DNA of 52,411 bases from JBCDAP01 sp038747915. GTDB lineage: Bacteria; Planctomycetota; Phycisphaerae; Phycisphaerales; UBA1924. Positions 23,630 through 33,106 of the stretch are shown here, one piece after another. Both the position numbers and the translations under genes were made by a program. The notes under the pieces are model-generated. The model made no database searches. It saw nothing but the letters and a program-made list of their open reading frames with translations, and was not told the origin of the DNA. The DNA lies in contig JBCDJJ010000017.1 of NCBI GenBank assembly GCA_038747915.1, forward strand, positions 1-52,411. The letters are read 5' to 3'. The number at the start of each line of letters is the position of its first letter. The stretch's first letter is position 1.

Positions 23630-26077
23630 ATGGGTTCGGCACTCGGGCGTAGAGACTTCATCAAGCTCGCCGGTGCCGGAGCGGTCATCGGCGCGGTTGG
23701 CTCTCGCGCCGCCCTCGGCAGCGAGGGATCCGATCGCGTCGCCACGAGGCGATGGCTCGGACCGAGGTACTGGGCAAACAGGCTGCAGGATTGGCAGTGG
23801 CGAGATGGCAAGATCGAGTGCATCGGCGCCAAGGGAAATCGACGATTGCGAGTTGCGACGCTGCTGACCGAGCAGGTGGTCGATCGAGCCGGCGGGTTCT
23901 CAGCGGCATGCGACCTCAGCTTCGCCAGTCCACCCGGAGGTGGCTTCGCTGGGATCTTGCTGGGCATCGGAAGTGGTCAGCTTGACTGGGTTGCACAGGG
24001 CAATGTATTCGGTGTCGGTGGGAAGGGAGGCGGCGTGGGATGCGTTGCCGCCCCCGATGGCCGCGTCCTGATCCTGGACAACACCGAGGAGAACCGACGC
24101 CGGCCTCGCGCGCTCGCTACATCCGCTCCTGCGCGTGAGCGGGCGCTCTCGTCCACGCGGTGTCGCCTCGAGACCCACATCGAGCGCATCGGAGTGGGCA
24201 TTCGTCTCAGTGCGATTCTTGCGGACGAAGACGGAAGCACGATCTCTTCTGTTGCTACCGAAGGCCTCGACCCATCCATGGTGCTCGGGGGACTCGGCCT
24301 GCTGTGTGACGGGGGCGATGCCGCGAACCAACCAATATCGGCTTTGTTCGGAGAGCTTGAGGTTCGTGGCTCGATGGTGCGGCATTACCCCGAGCGGGCC
24401 TTCGGTCCGGTTGCTGGGATCCAGTACACGATCGGCGCACACGGACTCCGGCTGACGGCGCAGTTCATCCCGACCGGCCGGACGGCGGATGACGATCAGC
24501 TCGACATCCCAGAGGCGCGACTCGACTTCAGGCCGGTGCAGAACGACGGAGAGTGGCTGGCCGGGCCAACCACGCGTCTTACCATTCCGGCACACATCGC
24601 GCCATTTCGCCTTCCAGAGTGGGATCGTAGCCGCGCGTGGTCGGTGCGTGTTGTTCCGCTGCTGCGTGACGGCCGAGAGGCACCGAGCGAGTATCACTAC
24701 CTGGGCCACATACCCGCCGAGCAGGCCGCTGCCCGTCCGAGCCGCGTACTGCTCTTCCACTGTCCGCGGATGGTGGGCGTGAGCAATGACCAAGACTACG
24801 CTGCACGCCCAGCGGAGCAGGCGTTTGAACGGTTTACAAGCCGGAATCTCATCATGCCTGCCACGGCGTCGCAGCGACGAATGGAGGATGAACTACAGCC
24901 TGATCTGCTTGTATTCACAGGCGACCAGATGTACGAGCAGATCCCGACATTGCCGGATGTAGATGATGCGGGTTCGCCACGTGCCGACGACTACCTCTAT
25001 CGTTGGTTGCTCTTTCTCCGCACGTTCGGTCATCTGACGCGCCGAGTCCCAACGGTCACGATCCCCGACGATCACGATCTATATCTCGGCAACATCTGGG
25101 GCTGGTCGGGTCGAGAACCGCGCGGAGCACGCGGCGAGCCGGGGTACAACCACGAGCGCGGTTGGGCATTCTCGGTTGGGTTCTACAACCTCGTCATCGA
25201 CACGCAGACAAGCCACCTTCCTCCGCCCGCGGATCCGACGCCGATGCCCCGCGGGCTCAAGAAGTACTACACTCGGCTCGATTACGGTGGGATCTCGTAC
25301 GCGATCATCGAAGGTCGCACCTACAAGACACCCCCTTACCCTGAGTTTGTCGACAATCCTGACTCGGCGTCACTGCTCGGCGAAAGCCAACTGGCATTTG
25401 TGAAGTCATGGGGTGCATCGTTGCCATCCGACACACCTCGTATCGCAATCTCGCAGACGGTGTTTGCCAACCCCATGACCAACGCGGACGGCTCGCTGTC
25501 TAAGAACGAGTACGACGCGAACGCGTGGCCAGCTCCAGGACGCGACCGGGCCGTTGAGGCATTCAAAGAAGCTGGTGCCTTACTGGTTGGTGGCGACATA
25601 CACAACGCTGTGTTCCTCAAGCATGGCGTAGACTCAGATGAAGACGGCCCGTATCAGTTCATACCGTGCGCATTCGGCCAGTTCTTCCAGCGATGGTGGG
25701 AACCTCGGGAAGAGGGCCGCGACCGGAGGCCTACTGATCCTCCCTTCACGGGCTTGCACCGTGACGGCGAGGGACACCGGTTCCGGATGATCGCGTGCAC
25801 CAACGCGAGGATCAGCTTCGCAGAGGCGCAGCGAGCCGGCTTTATCATCGGCCGGTTCATTATCGACCCGAACCTCACACGGTCCGGCTATGGCCTGTTG
25901 GAGATCGACCCTAGCGCGAGCACCGTGGTCATCGAGCACTGGGACCGTGAAGCTGATGCAGCCGGCCGTCCGGCACAGTTCGAAGGCTGGCCCGTGGTAC
26001 TTCCGATACCCAAGCCGAAGTATGATGGCCTGGAGCGGCATCAAGGTGTGGGCCGCGGTAGCCAAACAACACCTTGA
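23630..26077 (+). CDS. Tat-exported PhoD-like alkaline phosphatase-family protein
   Basis: An 815-residue protein. The N-terminus GRRDFIKLAGAGAVIGAVG is a twin-arginine signal, the usual export route for PhoD enzymes, which fold with their metal cofactors in the cytoplasm. An N-terminal beta-rich region of about 300 residues precedes a calcineurin-like phosphoesterase domain with VLLFHCPRMVG, LLVFTGDQMYEQ, TIPDDHDLYLGN and LVGGDIHNAVFL, which provide the metal ligands. PhoD enzymes hydrolyse phosphate mono- or diesters. As the last gene of operon C it might remove phosphate substituents from the glycan, or might simply serve phosphate supply. The N-terminal region is unusually long. Its stop is 110 bases from the convergent permease gene. 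Confidence 0.85.
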   Translation: MGSALGRRDFIKLAGAGAVIGAVGSRAALGSEGSDRVATRRWLGPRYWANRLQDWQWRDGKIECIGAKGNRRLRVATLLTEQVVDRAGGFSAACDLSFASPPGGGFAGILLGIGSGQLDWVAQGNVFGVGGKGGGVGCVAAPDGRVLILDNTEENRRRPRALATSAPARERALSSTRCRLETHIERIGVGIRLSAILADEDGSTISSVATEGLDPSMVLGGLGLLCDGGDAANQPISALFGELEVRGSMVRHYPERAFGPVAGIQYTIGAHGLRLTAQFIPTGRTADDDQLDIPEARLDFRPVQNDGEWLAGPTTRLTIPAHIAPFRLPEWDRSRAWSVRVVPLLRDGREAPSEYHYLGHIPAEQAAARPSRVLLFHCPRMVGVSNDQDYAARPAEQAFERFTSRNLIMPATASQRRMEDELQPDLLVFTGDQMYEQIPTLPDVDDAGSPRADDYLYRWLLFLRTFGHLTRRVPTVTIPDDHDLYLGNIWGWSGREPRGARGEPGYNHERGWAFSVGFYNLVIDTQTSHLPPPADPTPMPRGLKKYYTRLDYGGISYAIIEGRTYKTPPYPEFVDNPDSASLLGESQLAFVKSWGASLPSDTPRIAISQTVFANPMTNADGSLSKNEYDANAWPAPGRDRAVEAFKEAGALLVGGDIHNAVFLKHGVDSDEDGPYQFIPCAFGQFFQRWWEPREEGRDRRPTDPPFTGLHRDGEGHRFRMIACTNARISFAEAQRAGFIIGRFIIDPNLTRSGYGLLEIDPSASTVVIEHWDREADAAGRPAQFEGWPVVLPIPKPKYDGLERHQGVGRGSQTTP

Positions 26078-26186
26078 CCGGTCGCTGATGGCCACGTCAA
26101 GCGAGAGCTGTCACTGTACTTTGAATGAGTACTCGCTGAGTCAAACCCAATCTTCTAATTTATCGACAACGCGACACGCAGGCTCT

Positions 26187-27080
26187 CTATCCCTTGAGTC
26201 CCGCGGTCGTTTCGCTTTGGACGAAGTAGCGCTGAGCGCTGAAGAACAGGATCACGCACGGTAGCAGCGTGACACACGTGGCGGCCATCAGTAGATTTCC
26301 AAAGCGTACGCCGTACTGCCCGTTGAACGAGTTCAGAGCGAGCGCGATGGTACGGTTCTCCGGATCGTTGAGGTAGATCAGCGGGCCGAGGAAGTCGTTC
26401 CAAGTGAACATGAACGTGTAGATCGCCACAATCGCGATAACGGGCTTGCTAAGTGGAAGCATCAGGCGCCAGTAAATCATCAATGCTCCCGCGCCATCGA
26501 TCCGCGCTGCTTCGAGAAGTTCTTCTGGTACTTGCGCGAAGAACTGCCGGAACATGAAGATGTAGAACGGGGTGCCGACCCACATCGGAACGATCAGCGG
26601 CAGAAACGTATCCACCCAGCCAATCGCTCGGAATAAGACGAATGTCGGAATCATCGTGACCTGAGGCGGCAGCATCATGGTCGAGAGCATGAGCAGGAAG
26701 AGCGGCTCGCGACCGCGGAATCGAAATCGTGCGAAACCAAAGCCAACGAGAGAACTCGAGAGTACTTGCCCAATCACGGCCAGCGTGGTGATGACCACGG
26801 TATTGGCGAGTGCGTCCTCAAAGCCCATCTGCCCGAGTGCATCGGGATAGTTCGTGAAACGCGGCTGCTCGGGGAGAAGCACCTCGGGCCCCATCGCGGC
26901 CTCGCCCTGCGTCTTGAGCGATGTGGTCACCATCCACGAGAACGGCACCATCATGACGAGCCCGCCCAGCACGAGCGCGGTATAGACCCACGTATGCACA
27001 AAACGCTCGGAGCGCTGCTGCCCAACTCTGCTTCGCTTCGGTGTCACGAGTCGTTGGTCGTCAGCCCGGAGGCGGCTCAC
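26187..27080 (-). CDS. Carbohydrate ABC transporter permease (MalG type, CUT1)
   Basis: A 297-residue inner-membrane permease with about six helices. The loop EAARIDGAGALMIYWRLMLP is the EAA motif that contacts the ATPase, and the C-terminus resembles MalG/LacG. The GTG at 27080 is preferred as start: it overlaps the upstream stop by four bases (GTGA) and gives the usual family length, while an ATG at 27107 or beyond would overlap by 31 bases or more. It forms the translocation channel together with the MalF-like half encoded just upstream. No ATP-binding subunit gene is present in the window, so a shared MsmK/MalK-type ATPase elsewhere is presumed. The cargo is probably an oligosaccharide released by the GH31 enzymes of this operon. 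Confidence 0.9.
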   Translation of the reverse strand: MSRLRADDQRLVTPKRSRVGQQRSERFVHTWVYTALVLGGLVMMVPFSWMVTTSLKTQGEAAMGPEVLLPEQPRFTNYPDALGQMGFEDALANTVVITTLAVIGQVLSSSLVGFGFARFRFRGREPLFLLMLSTMMLPPQVTMIPTFVLFRAIGWVDTFLPLIVPMWVGTPFYIFMFRQFFAQVPEELLEAARIDGAGALMIYWRLMLPLSKPVIAIVAIYTFMFTWNDFLGPLIYLNDPENRTIALALNSFNGQYGVRFGNLLMAATCVTLLPCVILFFSAQRYFVQSETTAGLKG

Positions 27081-29419
27081 GACTTGAGTCCCTCGTAGTA
27101 GACCCATGAGCGAGACGTACGGACGACCACGAGCGTCACGACCAGCAACGCGAGGAACAGCACCCACGCCATTGCACTGGCGTATCCCATATTATGGAAC
27201 TCGAACGCTTGCTCGTAGAGGTTCAGCACGTAGAACAGCAGGTCATCTCGCTGTGTGCCCTGGGAGCGCGTGATGACGTAGGCTGGCGTGAATACCTGGA
27301 AGGAGCCGATGATCCCCATCACAAGATTGAAGAAGATCAGCGGTGAGAGCATTGGCAGCGTGATCCGGAACACCTGGTGCATCGGACCGGCGCCGTCGAT
27401 CCGCGCGGCCTCGTACAAGCTCGGCGGGATGCCTTTAAGCCCCGCGAGGTACACCACCATGCCGGCGCCCACGCCCCACAGGCTCATGATGACCAGCGCT
27501 GGCACCGCGAAGACCCCGGCATCGGCGCCGAACCAGTCCGGCGGCTTAAAACCAAAGACCCCGGCAACAGGCGCAATCGCGGCATTGAGCAGCCCACGGT
27601 CGGTGTTGAAGATCCACAGCCAGAGTGTGGTCAGCGCCACACCGGTTACCACAGAAGGCACGAAGTACACCGTGCGGAAGAAGGTGATGCCGCGGACCGT
27701 CGAGTTCATGAGCAACGCGACCGCCAGCGCAGCGACCTGACCGATCGGGACCATTAGGACCACGTAGTAGACGGTGATCCACACCGACTGGCCGAACGTC
27801 GGGTCGTGGCTGAAGAGGTACCGGTAGTTGTCGAGCCCGACCCATTCCGCTGCGCCGAGCGGCGCCATCGCGGTCCATCGAGTGAATGACAAGATGAGCG
27901 AGGCGATCATCGGCCCAAGTACAAACGCCAGAAAGCCGATCACCCACGGCGAAATAAACAGCCAGCCGGTTCTTTCCTCTCGACGCCCAAGCCGACCCAA
28001 CCGTTCTCTACGGATCACAGCCCAGCAGACCGTCACCGCGAGGCCCAGTCCGAGCGCGACCGTCACAACAATGGGGCCCCAGGGCGCCGGCGGATACTCC
28101 AGCTGTTTGAGAGGCGAGGCAAGCTCGGCCTCCCACCGATCTCTAATGGCTACCAGAGCATCGAGCACCGGTTTCTGGCCAAGCCGGAGTGTGTCGGATG
28201 TCTCCTGCTCGAGGATGCGACGGAACTCTTGCTCTGGCGGCATCGTCCCGAGTCGTGCGACCTCGACAAGTTCGAGGAATGTCTTGCTGTGCCGCGGCAT
28301 CTGTCCGGGCGCGAGGAACACCTCCGACTCTGCCACGGGCCGCATCGATGGGATCGCGAGTCCGAGCTCGGCGGTGAGCCGCTGTCCGGGCTCCCCTGTG
28401 AGAAACGCGAGCAACTGGAACGCGGCATCAGGGTGCTCGGTATCACGAGCCACTGCCCACGCGTTGGTCGCGATACCGGTGACCGGCGTCCCGGCGTGCG
28501 GCACCGGCACGATATCCCACTCGAAATCGTCCACACTCCGCCAATCCGGCACCTTCCACCGCCCGATCGGCCCGATCACACCAATGCGGCCCGCGAAGAA
28601 CAGCTCCTCCTCACTCTGCCCCAATCCGCTCGCGTTATAGACCACGCGGTCAACGAGTCTCAGGCGCCGGATCATCTCAAGAGCTTCGATCGCGGGCGGT
28701 TCGTTCAGCGCGATGTCGCTGAACCCAGCGGCGCTGAAGAAGCTGCCCCCAAAGGACCATACAATGACCCGGAGCGCCTCGTGCCACGTCTGGAGCGCAC
28801 CACCCCAGTAACGCTCATCACCCGTTGAACGCGCATGATTGGTCACGTGGCGGACCGCGTCCTCATACTCCGCCCACGTCCAACCGTCGTACGGCACCGC
28901 GATACCCGCCGCCTCAAAGAGATTCACGTTGACGTACATCACGAAGGTGCTGAAGTCCTTCGCGATGCCGTACAGCGGTCCCTTGCCGATATTGGAGCCG
29001 TCAAACCGAAATGCATCGAGCAGCACGGGGTAGTAGTCATCGAGCGCCAGGCTGCCATCGGGCACCGGTAGCACGAGTTTGAGGGCGGCGAACTGAGCTA
29101 CGTCGTCTGCGCGGAGGTAGAAGAGATCGGGCGGTTCGCCGGATGCGAGCATGGTCTTGAGCTTGGAGTCAAAGTCGTTGGTATGAATCTGCTGCACACG
29201 GATACCGGGGTGATCCGCCTCGAACGCTTCGATGAGCTGGGCGACGATTCGCCGCTCCGCCGAGTCGCCCCAGTGCAGCACCCGGAGCGTTGTCGTCAAC
29301 GCCCCGTCCGCGACGCCCCGCGCCCAGCGACTGCCGACGTGCGTGAATGACCACACGACCAGTAGGATCGTTGCAACGATCAGAATCCAGTTGGCGGCCC
29401 GTTTGAAGATGTCCATCAC
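27077..29419 (-). CDS. Fusion of extracellular solute-binding protein and MalF-type ABC permease
   Basis: A 780-residue single chain in two parts. Residues 10-28 are an uncleaved N-terminal membrane anchor. Residues about 40-440 are a family 1 sugar-binding protein (TLRVLHWGDSAERRIVAQLI, EAFEADHPGI, DLFYLRADDVAQF, TGIATNAWAVARD, FLTGEPGQRL). A second helix (about 448-468) and a basic cytoplasmic loop (RRERLGRLGRREERTG) lead into a complete MalF-like permease (about 485-775) with the EAA loop YEAARIDGAGPM at 669-680. Reading is continuous, with no stop or frameshift at the junction. In ordinary CUT1 systems the binding protein is a separate lipoprotein or periplasmic protein. The gene starts 18 bases after the GH31 stop and ends in a GTGA overlap with the MalG gene. 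Confidence 0.9.
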   Translation of the reverse strand: MMDIFKRAANWILIVATILLVVWSFTHVGSRWARGVADGALTTTLRVLHWGDSAERRIVAQLIEAFEADHPGIRVQQIHTNDFDSKLKTMLASGEPPDLFYLRADDVAQFAALKLVLPVPDGSLALDDYYPVLLDAFRFDGSNIGKGPLYGIAKDFSTFVMYVNVNLFEAAGIAVPYDGWTWAEYEDAVRHVTNHARSTGDERYWGGALQTWHEALRVIVWSFGGSFFSAAGFSDIALNEPPAIEALEMIRRLRLVDRVVYNASGLGQSEEELFFAGRIGVIGPIGRWKVPDWRSVDDFEWDIVPVPHAGTPVTGIATNAWAVARDTEHPDAAFQLLAFLTGEPGQRLTAELGLAIPSMRPVAESEVFLAPGQMPRHSKTFLELVEVARLGTMPPEQEFRRILEQETSDTLRLGQKPVLDALVAIRDRWEAELASPLKQLEYPPAPWGPIVVTVALGLGLAVTVCWAVIRRERLGRLGRREERTGWLFISPWVIGFLAFVLGPMIASLILSFTRWTAMAPLGAAEWVGLDNYRYLFSHDPTFGQSVWITVYYVVLMVPIGQVAALAVALLMNSTVRGITFFRTVYFVPSVVTGVALTTLWLWIFNTDRGLLNAAIAPVAGVFGFKPPDWFGADAGVFAVPALVIMSLWGVGAGMVVYLAGLKGIPPSLYEAARIDGAGPMHQVFRITLPMLSPLIFFNLVMGIIGSFQVFTPAYVITRSQGTQRDDLLFYVLNLYEQAFEFHNMGYASAMAWVLFLALLVVTLVVVRTSRSWVYYEGLKS

Positions 29420-29437
29420 GATCGTCCGAAGCAGACT

Positions 29438-32400
29438 CTACCGCCTTCGGGGTGAGCCAATCGGTCGGTGCGGAAGTGTGCTCACATCCCACAGGCGTAG
29501 GTCGAAGCCCCACTGCCCTGTGCCCTGGCTCACGCGAGCAACGATCGTGTGCTGCCCAGCCTCGAGGCGAAGCCGGGCGACATCCTCGTTCGCGGTAAAG
29601 GCACGGGGTCGGTCTGCATCGATCACGCGTTCACGGTTGATCCAGACGACAAGTCCGTCATCTGAGCCCGCGCGAACCTCGATCTCTGTGGGGTGCTCGA
29701 GCTTGAACTCGCTCAAGGCAAACGTCACCGAGGCTCGGCTCGCACCGAGTAGCGCGTTCAGATCAATCAGTCCCACCCCACTCACGTCCCTGGCATGCCA
29801 CTTGCGCACGGTATCCGTGTCTCCACCGAACGTACCACGCTCGATCAACCGCTCTATGTCCCTTACCGTTGAGCTATCTAGCGTGAGCGGCTCGTGCAGA
29901 CTCCAGGTGAGTGAGAGGACACGTCGGGCATTCTCTCCTGACCACACTCGGCGCGGATCAAAGCCGGCCCCGGGCACCGCATCACTGAGACCGACGGCAG
30001 GTGATCCATCGGACGCGGTCACTCGAAACACCATGCCCCAGCCGCCACGACCCTGCGCAACCTTCACCATCACACGGTTCACACCCGCAACAAATCGTGC
30101 GTTGATAGTGTTCTGATCTGGCGCGATGCCGCGCTCGTGTACCTCGCTCACGAGTAGTTCGTCGTTGACCCACACAGCGATCGTGTCGTCGGTTCCGAGT
30201 CGCAGTTGCACGTCCTGTTCTCGGTCGCTCTCAATCAGAGTCATCGCGTAGACGAACGTGTTCTCACAAAGGCCGAACATCCGGTTGAAATCCAGACCAT
30301 TCATCGCGCTAACGGCACGAGAATCGACGCGCTCCCAGCGAACCGCTGCGCCGTCATCAGACTCAAACACCGCAGCCGCATCGAACACCCACTCGGCGGG
30401 TGCTATTGCTGAGAATGCCTCGATCTTTGACTCTGCTTGGAAGGGACCGGCGACAAGCCAGACGGGCGAGCGGATCAACGCCGCCTGGTCGCGATCGAGC
30501 TCACGGTCATCGAGCAGCGCCACCATGGAGAGACGCTCATCACCGACTGTGCCCGATCCGTGAGGTATATCAACTGTCCATGTGACCCCAACACGTTCTG
30601 ATGGTGAAAGGTCAAGCCGCTGTGACCTGGGCCACCCGTCCGTGCTTGAGCATAACGCCTCCAGCGTGACATCAATACTGAGCGGCACCGAGGTTCGGTT
30701 GAAGAACGTGCCACGGACCCGCGTCTCGCCCTCGGTGACGACATTCAGAAACGGATCCTTGATCTCAACTCGCACCAAATCACGCCAATCGATGGCGGCT
30801 TGAGCGAGTGGTGTGTCCATATGATCTTTGTGAGTGATCGTGTACCGCTGCACACGTCCCGCGCCGCCGGTTGCGCTGGGCGCAGGGATATCGAACGAGG
30901 CTCGACCATCTGCCACCTCCCTAACCGCAACTCGTTCGACACGGTGCGGCGCATCCTCGAACCACCACTGCACCACGATCTCATCAATCTCGGCTCGACT
31001 GAGGCTGCACTCAATGGTCGTTACGCGTTTCAGGGGGTTTCCTCGCTGGGGTGCGCTCAGGTTGGAGAGCACTGCTGGCGAGTCCCACAGCTCCTCCGGC
31101 GAGAGGACCACATCACGCGGCGAAGTGCCACGCACCCACTTCCCAATCTGCTCGCCCTCGTTGACAGCGAGCCGAATCTCCGCCCCTTCGCGGAAGAAAA
31201 GGGGCGCATCCACCATGCCAATCGGTACCTCGAAAGAGCCGGGCCCATCGAATGCCATGGGCACGAATGCGTGCAACCATCGACCCGCGGGGAAACGGAC
31301 GACTCGCCCGAACGCACCCTCGTCCATAACGGGTGCGACGAGCATGCTGTCTCCAAGCATGTATTGATCGACAACCCCGTCGTGCTCGCCGGTTTCGAAG
31401 AACATCGGGCGCATGATAGGTATGCCGGTTGCCGAAGCCTCTAGGCCAATGTCGATCAGCGCCGGCACGATGTTCATGCGTAGATTTGCGAGCAGCCGAT
31501 AGGCATCGACCGCTTGATCTCCGAAGTGCCAGGGTTCGCGCGGCTCGATGCCGTGAAACTGCATGAAGGGGCTGAGCGCACCGAACTGCAACCAACGGAT
31601 GTACAGTTCAGGCGAACATGTGCCGACATAGCCGCCGATGTCGTGGCTCCAGAATGGCATCCCCGAGAGTGAGCTACTGAGGCCGGCGATGATCAATCGT
31701 TGCAACTGCGGCCACTCGGCGAACTGGTCGCCGGCCCACAGCGCGGGGGACTTCTCGATGCCCAGGCTTCCGCTCCGGGCCCAGATCATGCCATCAAAGC
31801 CCTCTTCCTGGAGCACGTCGAACGTCGCACGGTTGTACAGCGTGGACCACTCGTTATGGGCGAACACACCCGTGATGCCATCGCCGAGCACATCATCCGG
31901 CTTGATCGCCTCTCCGTCGTCCGCCTTGAACCCGCTCACGCCCAGGCGCACGACCGGTCGAAGCATGTCTTTGTAGAACCGCACCGCCTCGGGCTTGTAG
32001 AAGTCGATATTGCCAAACCCAGCGAGCCACTCCTCGCGCAGGCTCACCTCGCCCTTGGGATCGCGCACCAGATAGCCCTTCTTTGCCGCCTCCTCAAACC
32101 ATGGTGAAGAAGGGTGCAGGATCGGCACTTGCCACAATACAACCTTCACATCTTCGCGCACGCACCAATCAAAGAAGCCCTCCACGTTGTGCCAACGCTC
32201 GGTCGAGAAGCGATTGAACTCCCCCGTCTCACTCGGCCCTTTCCATGCCTCGAGCACGATCACACCGAATGGCAACCCGCGCTCGCGCATGCCGCCCATC
32301 GCGGCCTCTGCTTCCTCCTGGGTTTCGTAGCTGTTCTTGCTGATCCATGGCTCGTACGCCCAATCCGGCACCGGCGTCAGCCCGCCGATGAGGGTGGTCC

Positions 32401-33085
32401 GATCTCGAACGAGGCTGGGCACCGAATCGCCAAACGCGATCACGATCGATGCTGCCTCGCCAACTCGTTGGTACCGGTGCCAGCCGTCACCGGACGAATT
32501 GAGGTCGAAGACCCCCTCTGGGTTGTCTTCTGCAAAGAACCCGTATCCCTCGGACGAATAGAGCACCGGCGTGACGAAGTACGTCGCATCACCATCACCC
32601 TGGCCGGGCTCGTCGACGATCCACATGTTGACGAGCCGGCCGTTGAGATCGAATGCGTCGAAACGCTCGCCTAAGCCGTACAGCGACTCACCCTCCGTAA
32701 CACTCCAGGCAATCTCAAGACCTGGGGCCGCTGTGCGGCCAAAGCGGTCGAGCGCACGAACACGCCCAGACCACACCGCCCCGCCATATTCGACCGTGAG
32801 ATCGCCGGATCCAGGGTCAAATGCGATCGAGTGCGCACCAACGCGCGTATCGATCGACTCGGCATCTCCCGAGGACGACAAGGACACCCGCACGGCACCG
32901 GGCACCGATTCGTCTACAGTTTCAACTCGCGCCGCCACGCCCTGGCTCAGAACCGGCGCATCAACTAGGATCGCTACCATCAGCATCCACAAAAATCGTA
33001 AGCAGCGATCGGCTACATGAAGCTTGCGAAGGAACTCACCCGTATTCGAGCGCGATCCGAGCAGCACGTTGACGAGCCTGGGCAT
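29438..33085 (-). CDS. Exported GH31 alpha-xylosidase-like hydrolase with two C-terminal modules
   Basis: A 1215-residue exported enzyme (signal segment LRFLWMLMVAILVDAPVLSQG after a basic N-terminus). The GH31 region shows SLYGLGERFDAFDLNG, PDWAYEPWISKNSYE, the nucleophile motif GFKADDGEAI (Asp389, aligning with KTDFGE of YicI) and the acid/base motif WAGDQFAEWP (Asp453). This is the pattern of the alpha-xylosidase branch. After the barrel and beta-sandwich come two similar modules at about 955-1025 and 1135-1205 (RLGTDDTIAVWVNDELLV and RAGSDDGLVVWINRERVI), probably sugar-binding or structural beta-sandwiches. It has no dockerin tail, unlike the other GH31 in this operon. It would remove alpha-xylose or alpha-glucose from the glycan before ABC uptake. 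Confidence 0.87.
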   Translation of the reverse strand: MPRLVNVLLGSRSNTGEFLRKLHVADRCLRFLWMLMVAILVDAPVLSQGVAARVETVDESVPGAVRVSLSSSGDAESIDTRVGAHSIAFDPGSGDLTVEYGGAVWSGRVRALDRFGRTAAPGLEIAWSVTEGESLYGLGERFDAFDLNGRLVNMWIVDEPGQGDGDATYFVTPVLYSSEGYGFFAEDNPEGVFDLNSSGDGWHRYQRVGEAASIVIAFGDSVPSLVRDRTTLIGGLTPVPDWAYEPWISKNSYETQEEAEAAMGGMRERGLPFGVIVLEAWKGPSETGEFNRFSTERWHNVEGFFDWCVREDVKVVLWQVPILHPSSPWFEEAAKKGYLVRDPKGEVSLREEWLAGFGNIDFYKPEAVRFYKDMLRPVVRLGVSGFKADDGEAIKPDDVLGDGITGVFAHNEWSTLYNRATFDVLQEEGFDGMIWARSGSLGIEKSPALWAGDQFAEWPQLQRLIIAGLSSSLSGMPFWSHDIGGYVGTCSPELYIRWLQFGALSPFMQFHGIEPREPWHFGDQAVDAYRLLANLRMNIVPALIDIGLEASATGIPIMRPMFFETGEHDGVVDQYMLGDSMLVAPVMDEGAFGRVVRFPAGRWLHAFVPMAFDGPGSFEVPIGMVDAPLFFREGAEIRLAVNEGEQIGKWVRGTSPRDVVLSPEELWDSPAVLSNLSAPQRGNPLKRVTTIECSLSRAEIDEIVVQWWFEDAPHRVERVAVREVADGRASFDIPAPSATGGAGRVQRYTITHKDHMDTPLAQAAIDWRDLVRVEIKDPFLNVVTEGETRVRGTFFNRTSVPLSIDVTLEALCSSTDGWPRSQRLDLSPSERVGVTWTVDIPHGSGTVGDERLSMVALLDDRELDRDQAALIRSPVWLVAGPFQAESKIEAFSAIAPAEWVFDAAAVFESDDGAAVRWERVDSRAVSAMNGLDFNRMFGLCENTFVYAMTLIESDREQDVQLRLGTDDTIAVWVNDELLVSEVHERGIAPDQNTINARFVAGVNRVMVKVAQGRGGWGMVFRVTASDGSPAVGLSDAVPGAGFDPRRVWSGENARRVLSLTWSLHEPLTLDSSTVRDIERLIERGTFGGDTDTVRKWHARDVSGVGLIDLNALLGASRASVTFALSEFKLEHPTEIEVRAGSDDGLVVWINRERVIDADRPRAFTANEDVARLRLEAGQHTIVARVSQGTGQWGFDLRLWDVSTLPHRPIGSPRRR

Positions 33086-33106
33086 AGATCTTCTGCTTCT
33101 TGATAT

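Noticed and set aside
26078..26186. Bidirectional terminator between the convergent PhoD and permease genes
   Set aside because: The AGCGAG/CTCGCT arms are imperfect and far apart, with no proper T-run next to them.
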